This document shows, in pieces, positions 46,066-58,633 of a stretch of 64,000 nt of DNA. The stretch spans positions 74,654,618-74,718,617 of the forward strand of contig CM049317.1 of the NCBI GenBank assembly GCA_026874595.1. Direction: 5' to 3'. A program made the position numbers and the translations under genes. The notes below the pieces were generated by a model, which saw only the letters and a list, made by a program, of their open reading frames with translations, had not been told where the DNA came from and did not search any database. The DNA is from Sipunculus nudus (taxonomy: Eukaryota; Annelida; Sipuncula; Golfingiida; Sipunculidae). Position 1 is the first letter of the stretch; the number at the start of each line of letters is the position of its first letter.

Positions 46066-46406
46066 AAGGCCAAAATAAAAAAAAGGTATGGTTCTCAGGC
46101 ACTTTTTTTCAGAAATCAATGCGGGCGGGCGCTTTTTTCATTTTAAATTTTTTGGTATGTTTCGATAAAAATGTCAAATGATAAGGGTAAAGCAAGAAAA
46201 TAACAGTTTTACTTTGCTTAATAAGTAAAAGCACTAGAAACAAAGGAAATTGTATGGTTTTATCTTCTTGAAAGAAATTTCGGAGCGGCAGCAGCTCAAA
46301 ATTGGAAAATTTTTATTGAAAATCAAAATAAAAAGTTTTGATGCGGAGGTTTAAAATTGATGCGGGCGGTGCCTGAGAACCATACCTTTAATTTTTTTTG
46401 GCCTAA
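46066..46406. mobile_element. foldback element, 341 bp
   Basis: The left arm has aaggtatggttctcaggcac preceded by aggccaaaat and A-rich sequence; the right arm has gtgcctgagaaccatacctt followed by a T-rich stretch and ggcct. Arms about 36 bp; the loop contains two inward gatgcgggcgg motifs. Confidence 0.8.
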
Positions 46407-46684
46407 ATAAATCATGATATTTTAGAAAATGCTTAAATGATCATAAAAATATATGTTTGGTAATTCTTTTGCCAGTGTTGTCATAACATTATAAAGTCAA
46501 ATATACATTACACATGGAAAAAATGCAACAAAAGCTTTCTAACTTACATAATTAGACATAACAATATACATGTATATCACACAGAAATAAACACAGTCTC
46601 TCATTCTCTTTTCATGATCATAGATACATGACTCAATTATTGACTGGATATTGAAGCATTGTATCATAAATAAATTATATACTT

Positions 46685-46790
46685 AACATAAATTAATAGT
46701 AGACTTGTTTTCTACATATAAATCAATCATAGGCTTGTTTTCTACATATAATTCAATCATAGACTTTTTTCTACATATAAATCACAGGAA
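46685..46790. repeat. 36-bp tandem repeat, three copies
   Basis: Units like agacttgttttctacatata + aatcaatcat, three in a row with small changes. Confidence 0.8.
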
Positions 46791-47238
46791 CTGGCTTCAA
46801 CCAACATGTCATAAACTGTCATAGAAAAGATTTTTTAATATAAATGAAATACGTTGTGTTAATATGTTCTAATCAAGTAAAGCGTACAGCCTGTTAAGTA
46901 TTTCAGGTATTTTTTTTATTTTTCTATTTTTATTATTTTCTTTGGTTATTGTTGTTAGGGATTTTGTAATTCCATAGATTTGATTAATTTAATCAGAAAC
47001 ACATGAAATTTTTTTAAATTGAATGTTTAAGGTCATACAGTTGTATCAGAAAAACAGTTGAACTGTTTGGGATTATATTTTTAGGTTGTAAAGTTGTGTT
47101 AAGATTATTGTAGTGAGTCTCTTTATACAAAGTGTTGTATTTATATTTGTTTTGTGATAATTTTATGAAATCTCAACATGTATGTACTATGTGTTTAAGG
47201 TACGTTATATTTATATTACTGAATTAAGGAGTAACAGA

Positions 47239-47650
47239 AAATCTGCTCCCCTGAAACTTTTACATGTCCATCTCAGGAAGTGGAAAGATGGATTTTTTAA
47301 ATTTTGATTTATAGATTTTTGTTAAAGAATTCACATTCATGACAATAAATATAGCTGTTATTTATATTTCCTGCTCTCCCAATATTTAAATATGAATGAT
47401 TCAGGAAATGAGTATATTGGTATGTAAATTTATGAAAATGAGTTCACATAAGTCATAAAAAGAATAACTAGTGTAATTGCTGCTCCTCTGAAACTGATTG
47501 ATATGTAAATTTATGTAAATTAGTTTATATTTGTCACAATAAGTATAACCAATAAAATGCAAAGTCTGTTCCTTCAAAATTTATATATCTGGTATGCCAA
47601 TTACAAGAAGTGAGTGGACTGAAATGTAAATTTTTGTTGATAGCTCATAA
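47239..47650. repeat. degenerate tandem repeat, unit about 120 bp
   Basis: Blocks ctgctcc.ctgaaact, tatgtaaatttatg and caca.taa.tataac recur three to four times at similar spacing. Confidence 0.55.
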
Positions 47651-48290
47651 ATTATGATTTTAATGTAATAATATATATTATTATATATAGGCATTTTTTT
47701 CTGAAATGTCACTCTCACTTGTTAAAACAGCCCACCAAAACCATGCATGCTTTTGTTCAAGGTGTATTGTATGTATGATGAGAAGGGATAACAGAGTAGT
47801 GACAAATTGTCTTGATTTAATCATATTATTTATTCTTATCTTTAGCTGGAGGTCTTGAGACAGATATTCAAAATTACATTATTTTTATCTGATTATTAAC
47901 GTTTATTTATAGTGCCTTTGTCTTAAATTTAAAATTTAAATTCTAATACCTAATTATCATAAAAGTGATATTTTAATGCTGTTTTCTTTAATGTTAAAGT
48001 TTTTAATGTATTGACATTATGTTTGTTGTTCACTATTGCGTTGCAAGTCTGCTCCATAAGGAAAAAGTCACTATTTAATTTGCATAATTTTACTTCTGAT
48101 GTAATATTATTTGCAAGCTATCCTTTTATAAAATATCACAGCCTCAATAGGAATCTTCTGTTAAAGCTGAGTAAAATAGTTGGCAGTATGGTTAAAGTTG
48201 TTTGTTATTGATCCATTACCCTTCTTTCTTGTTCCCACCAGACTGAGTAGAAATTAAAAGGCAGCACCATTTAACGTGTCAGGGTACCTG

Positions 48291-48564
48291 TTAAGCTAAG
48301 ATTCCCTATGTAGGGAATGCGGCATGCGGAATGCATGTCGAGAAATTTTGTATAAATAGGCATGGCAGCGTGCATGTTTTCTGTGTGTTGCTCGGGGATG
48401 CCATGCTGAACCGGTAAAATTTGCTACATGTAGTGATTTGTTTTGCCAGATATACATTCCCAATGCCGGATTCACGCATAAGAAATCTCACGTTATTTAT
48501 TTAGACAATACTGATTTTATCCGCATCCATGCGGCATTGCGTACGGAAGGAATCTTAGCTTTAA
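48291..48564. mobile_element. foldback element with TTAAGCT ends, 274 bp
   Basis: Left end ttaagctaagattccc, right end ggaatcttagctttaa. Inner arms contain gaatgcggcatgcggaatgc and its loose complement near 48530. Related in style to the element at 50489. Confidence 0.75.
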
Positions 48565-49051
48565 ACGTCACTAGTAACAGTCTCGGCTTACATGGCTGCA
48601 GTCACATGCAGTCCTGTTATTATGATTAATCACATTGTAAGCAAAGTCATCTTTGAACATTTATGCTTGAGATAAGATGTTACATTTTACCATGTACATA
48701 AAGGCCTGGATTTAACCCCTTTCCCATTTTGTTTGGAATAATTACTGTTTTTGCTGTTTTCTCCCTCATTTTTAAGGCTGAACCCCTCTTCTTTGAGGAA
48801 TTTTATGGACTTCATTTGTGTGTCAGTCAGTGGTATTAAAGTGAAACTTTACAACTGTACAGACTCTCAATAAAAAAGATGATGGAAGCAAGAAATTTTA
48901 AGAATTAATTTTTAATTCAGTGGTCAAGACAGTATAAATGGAATTTTGCAATCTTTTAAAGAAAAATACAAAAATTCACTTCAGTTCTTGCAAATGATGT
49001 ACACGTAAGCAACAACAAATTTTGTTTAATTTCCTTACCTTTAATAATTTT
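48565..49051. other. no feature recognised
   Basis: Transition from CpG-poor to CpG-richer sequence; no exon seen. Confidence 0.4.
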
Positions 49052-49556
49052 TATACGCCCGTCATATGACGGGAGTATTATGGTAAACCCACCGCCCGTC
49101 CGTTAACTTTTAGTGTCGCCGCGATAAATTACCGGGGCTGTGATCGATTTTCACGAAATACAACGTAACTACTTACCAACAGATTGTTTTGCCAGAGTTC
49201 GGTTATGGGTAACATCCACGCATATTTAATAAGGTTACGGGTCACTAGGCTACTTTGTGGTGTTGCCGCGATATCTTATGAAGAATATGAAGGATTTTGA
49301 TAAAACTCATCAGAAATGTTAATAAAATATCTTGCTTAAGTTTGGTTTCCAGCAAAATCCATGCATATTTAATGAGATCAGAGATCACCGTACTTTGGAG
49401 GCATCTTGGTGACTTACAAAATATCCTATGGATTTTCATGGAACTCATTGCACATATTTACCAATAGAGTTTCTCAACTTAATTACCTTCTCAAAAATAT
49501 ATGCATATTTTATAAGGTCAGAGGTCATCAGATACACGACGGGGGGGGGGGGGGGG
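49052..49556. mobile_element. non-autonomous element, cgcccgt family, copy 2
   Basis: Left end tatacgcccgtcatatgacg, inner gcatatttaataaggt units as in copy 1, and agatacacgacggg at the right, where copy 1 continues as cgtattatg but this copy runs into a G homopolymer. Longer and better preserved on the left than copy 1. Confidence 0.7.
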
Positions 49557-50488
49557 TCTTCTTTTCCTGTGTTAGGCTGTAAAAGATTTCAAGTTTGTGT
49601 TTGTCAGGATGTAATGTCTATTTGTGATGATCCAGCGTGCCATATTTATTATAACATTAACCATTCGTGTTTTAGCTTGAATAAATATTAGCATTCCACT
49701 CGGGCACTAAAAACTGTAAATGTAATGGTAATTAGTATTTATGGTGATACCCCATTTGTTGAGCAGCGGCATGAGGTGTGTAATTTTGAAAATATTCTTC
49801 ATTTTGTTATAATAAGTTTATTATATTATTTATTTAATTATACTTGTGCTTGTATTTTGCTTATGTTTTATTTTCATATATGTGTACATCATATTACCCC
49901 CCCCCCCGGGTGTTCATCTTGTCATTAAATCGGGTGTTGGAAGGCCGTTAAAAAAATGGAAGTGTGTCTTCTCCGGAGTTACTTTAATTTGTTAAATCAA
50001 CACCAGATGGTGCTGAAGAACCATCGAGAAACTATTGACAATAATCACTGAAAGTTTACATTTTTTTGTTCATAAAAAAACCCTGTGATTACATCCTTAT
50101 ATGTCAAGTAACAGGTTAGGTATGCATATATGTAATGTGATTCTTATTTTGGTTGTAAAAAAGCAGTGTCAAACATAAATTATATATGAAATTATCTCTG
50201 TGAGTGCATGTTTATTATAGTTCTGCAAATGGGAACAGAACAGTTTTAGAAAGTTTCTAATGTGACACGTCATTTTGTATGCACAAGTGATCAAACAAAA
50301 GAAAAAGTGGTTACCGCAGTAAGGTACAGGATAAAGGTGCTGTTACTACCATAAATAAAAGAAAGACCTGTGTGTTAAATGTTAAGATCGTCTGAAAGAC
50401 ATACACTACATGGTGGAGTTAACTTTATGCATCATGTTCATGTTAATATGGTCAGGTTGATTTTATCATACAATAATCATTTTGCAGC
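49557..50488. other. no feature recognised
   Basis: Includes a C homopolymer near 49898-49907 followed by cgggtgtt; no coding region supported. Confidence 0.4.
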
Positions 50489-50810
50489 TTTAAGCTGCGT
50501 TTACCGGGCATGCGGTATGTGGTATGCGAAAAAAAAATCGCCTTTTACCGGGCCCGCGATATAAGGAATGCGGTATGAGGCACGCGATAAAATGGAATTC
50601 TCAGAGTAGATACTGATCCGCATACTGTGCGCGGTGGCTATGGTTATGTCCTTAGGAGGCTGCGCGATCTAGGGGGTGTGACATCATCGGGCCCATGTCG
50701 CTGTGTTTTACCGCCCGCCAAGTAATTCACCCACGTGATTTTATACCGCATTCCGCATTCATCGTTTTGCTTCCGCAATCCGAATCCGCCCCCTGTAAAC
50801 GCAGCTTTAA
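50489..50810. mobile_element. foldback element with TTAAGCTGCGTTTAC ends, 322 bp
   Basis: Left end tttaagctgcgtttaccggg, right end ccctgtaaacgcagctttaa. Inner arms pair through gcaatccg/cgcattccgc-like and gcgataaaatg stretches. Markedly CpG-rich. Confidence 0.8.
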
Positions 50811-50842
50811 TCTGATCACAGGCGCTTGAATCCCAATAAACA

Positions 50843-50899
<57 letters not shown>

Positions 50900-51110
50900 T
50901 TGTCAAGGTATATATTATGATAATAAAGTATTTTTACGCGATTTCAGACCTTGGGGCGTGAATACCTTCCCCTTTTTTTTTTTTTTTTTGGTTACATGTT
51001 CACGCTCATTATGTCTGAAATCGCGTCAGAATACTTTTATTTTCATAATAAATATCATGACAAACCATATATATCATGTTTATTGGGATTCAAGCGCCTG
51101 TGCTCTGATG
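50811..51110. mobile_element. long foldback element (arms about 110-120 bp) adjoining the previous one
   Basis: cacaggcgcttgaatcccaa + taaacatgatatat on the left is mirrored by its reverse complement at 51080-51105; inner arms also pair (acgcgatttcagac / gtctgaaatcgcgt; aataaagtattttt / its complement). The loop holds a poly-T run; a (TA)n run (50844-50896) sits in the left arm only. Confidence 0.85.
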
Positions 51111-53210
51111 AGAAATCATGTTTTGAATAATTAAGCGTCGTGAACACACAAACGCACACACGCTCAAGTAGATCTATGTGTGTACGGAAACTCCTAGCTC
51201 TTGTTTACTCTTAAAACAGGTTTTATTAAACATTGATTTATTTTACATATCGTGTCTTATTTTCAGTATCACTGACTATTTACAAGCATTTTCGGGGGAC
51301 CTGAAAGAACTGGCACTTTTCTACATAATTTATGATATAAAGCATGTAGTCATTTCAAGTCTAGAAATATTAAGGGAGAAATTGTTATCGGAAAGTGCAA
51401 CTTCGACAAATTAGAATTGGAGTTGTTTATATTGGAGCCTCTAGATGGCAGCACTATCCCACCGAGTGTGCCGCCTCAGGCGCACATCACCCACCGGCGC
51501 AAGCATCCCTCACATTTCCGAAAGTTTTAAGGTTCCGCAGCTGTTGTTTTCAATCAATTCAATTAATTGTCATTTTATAATTCATCACATTGTTATTATA
51601 TAAGTTGGTTGAATATTGGTGCATATGAACGTATACTTTTTAAACAACCTGATCTCATTCTTTACTGTCTTCTGCTTGTTATGTTTGTTAATGCTATTTT
51701 CATTGTGTAACATTCTAATAAGTATCCTCTTTAATAATTTATTTTTAGGAATTATTGCCATAAAATCATACTATTTATACCTTGTCCTTATGTATCGAAT
51801 TATATGACAAAATGAAAATAAATGGAAATCTAGAGGACCGGAATATATATACATATAAAACATACTTGGTCCGTTCAGTCAACTTATCCTAATTTAACTA
51901 GTTAGTGACAATATTCACATAAAATATAATTCTTATTTTTAAATCGGTTAAGTTGAACGGGTACACAAATCACGGTATATACATAACTGAATAAAACTAG
52001 GCTGATTTTATATTTCTACGTATGGTTTGTATATGATGTAAGTATCGTATTGATGTCCGCGGCTCGGGTCAGCTGTCTGTGACCGGGAGCTGAAAATGTA
52101 CTCTGTGACCTTTGTAATAATATATTCTGCAATAAATGGCATTGTGGAAACGTGCAACATGTCAGTTTGTGATTCATGCCCCGTCCTTTATTTTTGTGCA
52201 TTAAATATACATCCCCTCCCTAAGCTTTATCCCACTTGCCCCCGTGATAAAGTTACCGGTGAGAGGTCCGTCAGCCTGTCCGTATCTTTCTTACAGTATT
52301 TGTCAATCTTCTGAGTATTGCAGCCCGAGAAACCAGTCACAGGTGTAATTATGTTAAACAGGTGCAATATTCCTACTTTTTCCTACATTTTTTTTGTTTT
52401 GCGCTGTACCATGCAATGTTAAAGTGCTGTGAATTACTATGGAATTGTCCTTGTTATTAAGAGAAATATTTCTTTGGCAATTTTGAGCACATTGTTATCT
52501 CAAAACGGGAAAAACAGAGCGCCACATAACTTATTTTTAAATATGTACTTGGTAATATCACTTCTGCGATTTCACTTTCGTCCATCAAGATTAAGCATTA
52601 ATTTATAATGTAATTTCGTTTTTTAAGTCCTGCTTTGTCATACTTTTTTATATTTCTTGTCCTGTCCTACTTTTTCGCAATGATATGGTTGAAAATCTGA
52701 TATTTTTTAAATATTTAAGATTGTAGACATTCTTTCCATAAGAAATGTGAAATTACGTGTCGCCACTCACCGGCAACGATATATAGGATTAGTGACTTCA
52801 CACAAAATAATCGTGTTAAGATGCATGACGGGATTGGGCGGCGTAGATGGGTGATAAAACGCTGAAGTTGTATATAACTGGGTTTGGATGTCCGCGGCGA
52901 ATATGGCGTGTGTACTTGAGATGGGTCCTGTAAAGAAAGCTTGTCTGTAGTTTTATGGATTATCAGTGATGGTTGGGTTTATTAAAGGGGCTCAGAGGCC
53001 ATACCGATATCGGGCGTGTATTAAATAAAGACAATCTCTTGAACCGTTCATAGATATAAACCAAAAAGCGCCGATCCAACAACACAGGTTGAGGTTGTCC
53101 ATTTTGTTTAAATCCAAGTGCTAGCGGCAAGTGAGGGTTCGCTAAAATAGAGGCTGATCATAATCCAAACATGCCCAACATGGTCAATTGGAGACATAAG
53201 GCGGACTAAA
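51111..53210. other. CpG-richer stretch, no gene recognised
   Basis: Only short open frames without family resemblance. No clear repeats seen. Confidence 0.4.
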
Positions 53211-53485
53211 GAGCTTTACAAATTACAAAATTTTGTCATAACTTATATCATGCTCTCACCAACAATAACTTGTCACCTTTCGGTGACACCTTCGGTTACT
53301 ATAGAGCTTTGCAAATTACAAAATTTTGTCGTAACGTATATCATGCTCCCACCAACAATAACTGTCACCTTTCGGTGACACCTCCGGTAACTATAGAGCT
53401 TTACAAATTACAAACTTTTGTCGTAACGTATATCATGCTCTCACCAACAATAAATTGTGGCCTTTCGGTGACACCTCCGGTTACT
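53211..53485. repeat. tandem repeat, unit about 92-93 bp, three copies
   Basis: Units start gagctttacaaattacaaaa at 53211, 53304 and 53396. Each contains atcatgctc.caccaacaat and a tgtcacctttcggtgaca inverted repeat; the third decays at the palindrome. Confidence 0.9.
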
Positions 53486-54890
53486 TTTTTTCTGTTCGTC
53501 AAAAATGGTACCATGTTCACTAACGGCTTCTGGACAAATAAGCAGATACAACTGTCACAGGGGCGTTATGCGAACTTTACTTAGCAGGGAATTCTTAGGG
53601 AATTCAGGGAATTCTGGGTACCCTCCTTCCATGTACCCAGAGTAAGCTGCAACACATATTCTATAAATAAGGCACGAGTATAGCTGGCTTTGAATATAAC
53701 CTCTTAATTTCGCAAGCATTTCAGGACTATTCCGTAGACGAGGGTGTCCTAAAACACTTGATGGCGTGATGGTAATAGTAGACTTTTTGAATGCCCATGA
53801 TCGTATATATAATTTTCTACTAATTCGCGAAAACCGTATATATTACTATCCTAAAAGCATTTATCAAAGAGTGCAGGGGTAAAATATTGAAAATCCGCCC
53901 GTTAGTTTATTAAAAAGTTTATTGGGCGGGTTCACCGGGTTGTGGTTGCCGGGTTCAGGATTAAAGCAAACCTGATATGAGGGCATCCCAGGGAGTGGCG
54001 AGGTTGGGAGGTGGAGACCGCAGGGAAACAAGGTGTAGTTATATTTGAATTAGCAAGAACTATTTACTCGCGCGGATGCTTGACAGGTCACGCTGTGGGA
54101 GACATCCGCTTGATGGACGACCAATCTACAATAAAGTACGTCAAATATCGTTCACGACGCACTCGGACGACATTTCACCAAGTCCCTCCTTTGTTTCAAT
54201 AATGATAAGTAGGCTGGCAGTGGCTCATCCTAAACCCGGTGTGCTTTGATAAGCGGTTTGACCTGGGCACGAATGACGTATGAGCAAACACTTCAGTCTA
54301 CGTCTCCTTTAATACAAGGGTAAAAAACAAGTCGTAAATCCTTAATGTCTAACGTGCAAACATACCGGTTTATCCAGGGGCTGTTACAGTATTTTTTAGG
54401 TTGGCCGAGGAAGGGGATAAAATAATTTTACTTGCAAACAGATCTGTTTACTGTGACGATATTATTCTTTATCGTGATAAAATCTTATATATGTAATATG
54501 TTATTACATGTTTGTTCGGTTGATCCGAGATTTCTTATCGGGTGGAAGGTATTTTAGTGTTATTTTGTATGTCCGTTTCATAAATAGAACGTATCGTCGT
54601 GAGGATCACCTTGAAGAAAATTTTATATTCAAAACAATGAAGAGTATTGCCACTTAAATTTACATTTTTTTCTGAATTTATCATTTATCATGAAATAACG
54701 GAAATATTTACAAATAGAGTAACTCGCCCCAGTTCGAATCTCTCAAAAAATCGCGCATGGTCAATCAGGGCAGAAGTCACCTCATGCTCTCGTCAAAATC
54801 TGGAAGTATTTCATGAGGTCAGATATCACAAAATGTAACATGAAGGTAATATGCCCTCTTGCGGTGCTCTTTTTCTCATCGTGATCGTCC
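53486..54890. other. no feature recognised
   Basis: A short direct series of cagggaattc at 53584-53612; otherwise nothing structured. Confidence 0.4.
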
Positions 54891-54893
54891 ATT

Positions 54894-55721
54894 AACAACT
54901 TAAGCCTAAGCCCAGCACAGACGTTACGAAATTTGGACACGATGGAATAGGAAGCAGGATACGACACGAAATCCTAGCTTCTTGGCTTCTTATCGCAACG
55001 TGTATTTTGAGATCAGATACGACGTCCTACAATCTTGGCTTCGTATCGTGTCGTATTTTTCAAGCATGTTCAAAATTGTCGTATGGTAACTGGCAATCGT
55101 AATTCCGCCGCATGAGTGAAATCCATACCAATAATCTCCTCCTTTTCCGTCCGGTAGATTCTCTTCATCGCCACCTAATAATCAGACTAAGAAGCGCATA
55201 AAGCCAATTTTCTGCGATGTATTGTTTCATTGGCAGCCATGTTGCTACTCAGTATTTGAAGTAGTAATCCCGTCCCCCTTTGCACGACATTCGTATAATG
55301 TACGTAGAAATACGACACAAATCTTTGGTATTTACGATACGACATTGCGATAGGAAATTACAAAATCGTATCTTATCCAAATTTCGTAACGTGTACGCAA
55401 GTTTTCACAAACAACCTACGATTTTGTCTGTCGTACGATTTCAGCAGGGCTACGTCAGGTAGAACCGTCGTACGTTAGGGAAAGGTTTTTTTTTATATAA
55501 TTTTGTGGATGCATTCACATAAAAAAATATTTGTTATACGACGGTCGTGGGAAAATTGGTCAGGGATGTATATATAAGTCTAATCGTACGCTGTTCCTAA
55601 GAAGGTCGTATGAGGTCCCTACGATGGTCGTCAACAGAAAATACAACAGAAACATTTCCTCAATTTTCTTTCGTAGACCTGTGGTACATGTGTTTTGCGA
55701 TATAGTTGACTTAGGCTTAAG
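54894..55721. mobile_element. probable foldback element with cttaagcctaag ends
   Basis: cttaagcctaagcccagca at 54899 faces gacttaggcttaag at 55708; inner acgttacgaaatttgga at 54922 faces tccaaatttcgtaacgt at 55377. Many cgtatcgtgtcgta-type motifs inside. Very CpG-rich. Confidence 0.6.
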
Positions 55722-56608
55722 ACAAACTCACGGCAGTCGACTGCTTCAACTTGTTAAATAAGTTTCAGACCATTCAGACCCCTCTTTCCTGACCTGGGGA
55801 CCTAATGGGCTTGACCTCTTCTATTCCTAAATTCACATTTATACTGCATGGGCCTTTGGTCACTTCTACACGCTATGTTCGCGGGTACAGAAGCGCTTAT
55901 CAGACAAGTGAACCAACCAACTAATCCAGCTGAATTTTGTGCTTCTTCCGCAAAAAAAGAAAATTCCATCGACTCCAAAATTCAAGCAGAGAATCACGAC
56001 AAACCTCCGTACGGGGTAGTATGGAACCGCTAGTCGGTAGCGCCCAGAAGACAGGTAGCTGACACGGCCTGTCAAACTCTCCTCCTCTTAATGTGTGTGC
56101 TCCTGGGCGGACACTTGACCACAAGAACTGGCAAACAAAGCTGACCATTGCCTTGTATTTACTATTAGTAAGTCACGCAGTAACGTTCAGTCACGTATCT
56201 GTGTACCCACGCAGTGTCCGATATATCAGTCGCTATAACTCGTGACCCATAACCAAATCTAAACCAAACTCCTAAACTGGTTACATAGAGGTTGGGGATA
56301 TGTTACTCTGGTTCTTTACTAATGTCTATAGTATTAAGACTATTGGTTCATTATGGACCAATCAAAGACGCATTCAGCATTTCTCCGGCGCTGTGATATT
56401 TGTACTCATCCTATTTTTTTTAAATATTTGCAACGGTTAAATTCAATCGGTAAATTAATTTACATGATAAATAAAGCTACATGGACAAGTTAATTTGTGA
56501 AGACTTCACATGTGAATGAGGGTTGAAGCCCATAATAAAATGAAGGTAAAAGAAACTTTAAAGGAATTTTGAAATAAATGTTCCATCTCTCTCTCATATG
56601 TATGTGTG

Positions 56609-56657
<49 letters not shown>

Positions 56658-56734
56658 GGCCGCGGAGGAAAGACTGCATTCTCGCAGATCATTTCTACAT
56701 ATATATATGTATATATAAACATATATATATAAAC

Positions 56735-56772
<38 letters not shown>

Positions 56773-58066
56773 AGAGAGAGAGAGAGAGAGAGAAGGAGTG
56801 AGAGAATGAGACGTCGTGGCCTTATAAGAAACAATATGAACCCTGCCGTACTTTGCTCAAGAGAAGATGATATATCTAATATTAACAAATATGTCGCGGG
56901 CAGATGTTTTATTCTGGGACTGAACAAGATTTTTGTGTGATAAGAATGGGCAGTCTCTCCGGATAGAACCGTTACATCATCAGTAGGATTAGATTTATAC
57001 TGCTAAGGGGGATTCTTACCGAATAGCTGAGTCCGCAATCAGGGAAAGAAAGGTTATATAGTCCTGCATTGTTGGGCATGTGCCCTGTTATACGTGTACA
57101 CATTAATTATACCTGCGAATGATATATGTTTCTAGCCAATGTAAATAACGTGCAACGGAACATTAAAGTTCAAAAACCCCTCCCTTAACATTTTAAATGT
57201 AAAGACGTAACAATTATTAATTCTCAAGATGATCTGCTTCCACGGGATGTCCCTGATAACGCTCGCTGGACCAGGAGAACTGTAAGGTAGTGGGGGTTCG
57301 TCATAACTCGATCCGAAAGGTAATGATGTGACACATCCTGATAAAAATCAAGCACTTCTCAGTTAGATTACATTTATACATGGATTGCGGACAAAAATCC
57401 ACGAGCATGAAATTACTGAAAATCAAAATTTATTCATGCCTGACCCAATATTTCAAATGAATATAAATCATGATGTTGTAAAATTGATCGTTATTTTGCG
57501 ACTCACCACACCATGAAGGCAAAGTGTTAAATAGGATGATACATTTCTGGTGCTACAAGACTATCAAAACCACTTAAACTTCTTGTTACGCTTTAACCTT
57601 TATCTATATTACATGGTTTGTACAAATTCTTACAAAAACTAATGCAAGGCACTCTCCGTATCTCAGACGGCGGCGCTCCATTTAAAATGCACGAAGAAAA
57701 CCACCGACCTTTTATGAGATATCACACTGATCTCAGATACCCACGACTCTCTTTCACTATAGGTGGACTAACCGAGTTACATCCCCATCATGAAATATGC
57801 TGTCTTAAGGCTAACGGCAGGGGAAGACCTAGTTTGTTCCCTGGCCAGTTCAGGATCCGGTTAGTCTACGATGGTAGTCTACGTTGATTAGTACACCTTT
57901 GTACATTGTCTGCCATAGATGAAGTAGCCAAATTCTAGCCTCACACGATTTAATTTGCCAAATGCGATAAGCTTGCATCTTACGGCGTTCAGGGCAAATT
58001 ATTAAGTTGAACTTAAAGGCTTGGCTCAAGGGCCGGCAGAATAGCGGGTTTTGGCTTAAATTATTG
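55722..58066. other. no gene recognised; microsatellite cluster in the middle
   Basis: An 89-codon open frame at 57618-57887 has a mixed composition but no motif I know and no supporting context. The rest is CpG-rich non-coding sequence. Confidence 0.4.
56605..56793. repeat. two (TA)n runs and an (AG)n run
   Basis: (TA)n at about 56609-56653 and 56690-56771, the second continuing into (AG)n up to 56793. Confidence 0.9.
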
Positions 58067-58633
58067 TATCCCCAACAACGAAGTTTTGCGGATACTATGT
58101 TTTTGACCAGGTTCCGCCGCCACCGCCTTCGTTTCCGGAAAACTCCTCTGAGACTACTGGACAGATTTTTCCGAAACTTACATCAATTATCGGGTCACAT
58201 GTGAACTGGTGCCTAACCAATTGGCCTTGACCTCTGACCTTTCCTCTCTGCTCAGCGTCCGTTTGTGCGTCTGTTTCCACACATAAACCTACATATCTCG
58301 GGAACCGTTAGACCGATCAGGAAAAAAAAATGTGCAAATGTAGCCCTTGGATAGCTTTATAACATACACAAAAAATGGTGGCGCCACCTGCAATTATGTT
58401 TGCACAGTGTCCATCTGTTCATCTGTCTTGGGTTAAAATCACTCATATCTCTGCAGTGGTTTGACTAATTCACCTGAAATTCGGCATGCGTATACATCCT
58501 AGATAGCTTTCTTGATTTTATGACAGGTGGCGCCATCTACATTCACGTTCACGCTGTAGACATCCATGCTTATATCTCCGGACACGTTTGACCAAACTTT
58601 TTTTTACACAAATGTAGCCCTTGGATAGCTTTA

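Larger units (their letters stand above)
45163..48290. other. probable 3' untranslated / downstream region
   Basis: CpG-poor like the gene body. Contains a cluster of aatgcatc motifs, a foldback element, and two small tandem repeats. AATAAA-like signals occur around 46408, 46671, 47344 and 48868; which one ends the mRNA cannot be told from sequence. Confidence 0.4.

Noticed and set aside
54011..54202. RRTRTTF string reminiscent of a homeodomain start
   Set aside because: Only seven residues match; the rest of the frame does not continue as a homeodomain.
56490..56927. 145-codon minus-strand open frame rich in Tyr and Ile
   Set aside because: Created by (TA)n microsatellites.
57618..57887. 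89-codon open frame in CpG-rich DNA
   Set aside because: No ATG-based start, no motif, isolated.
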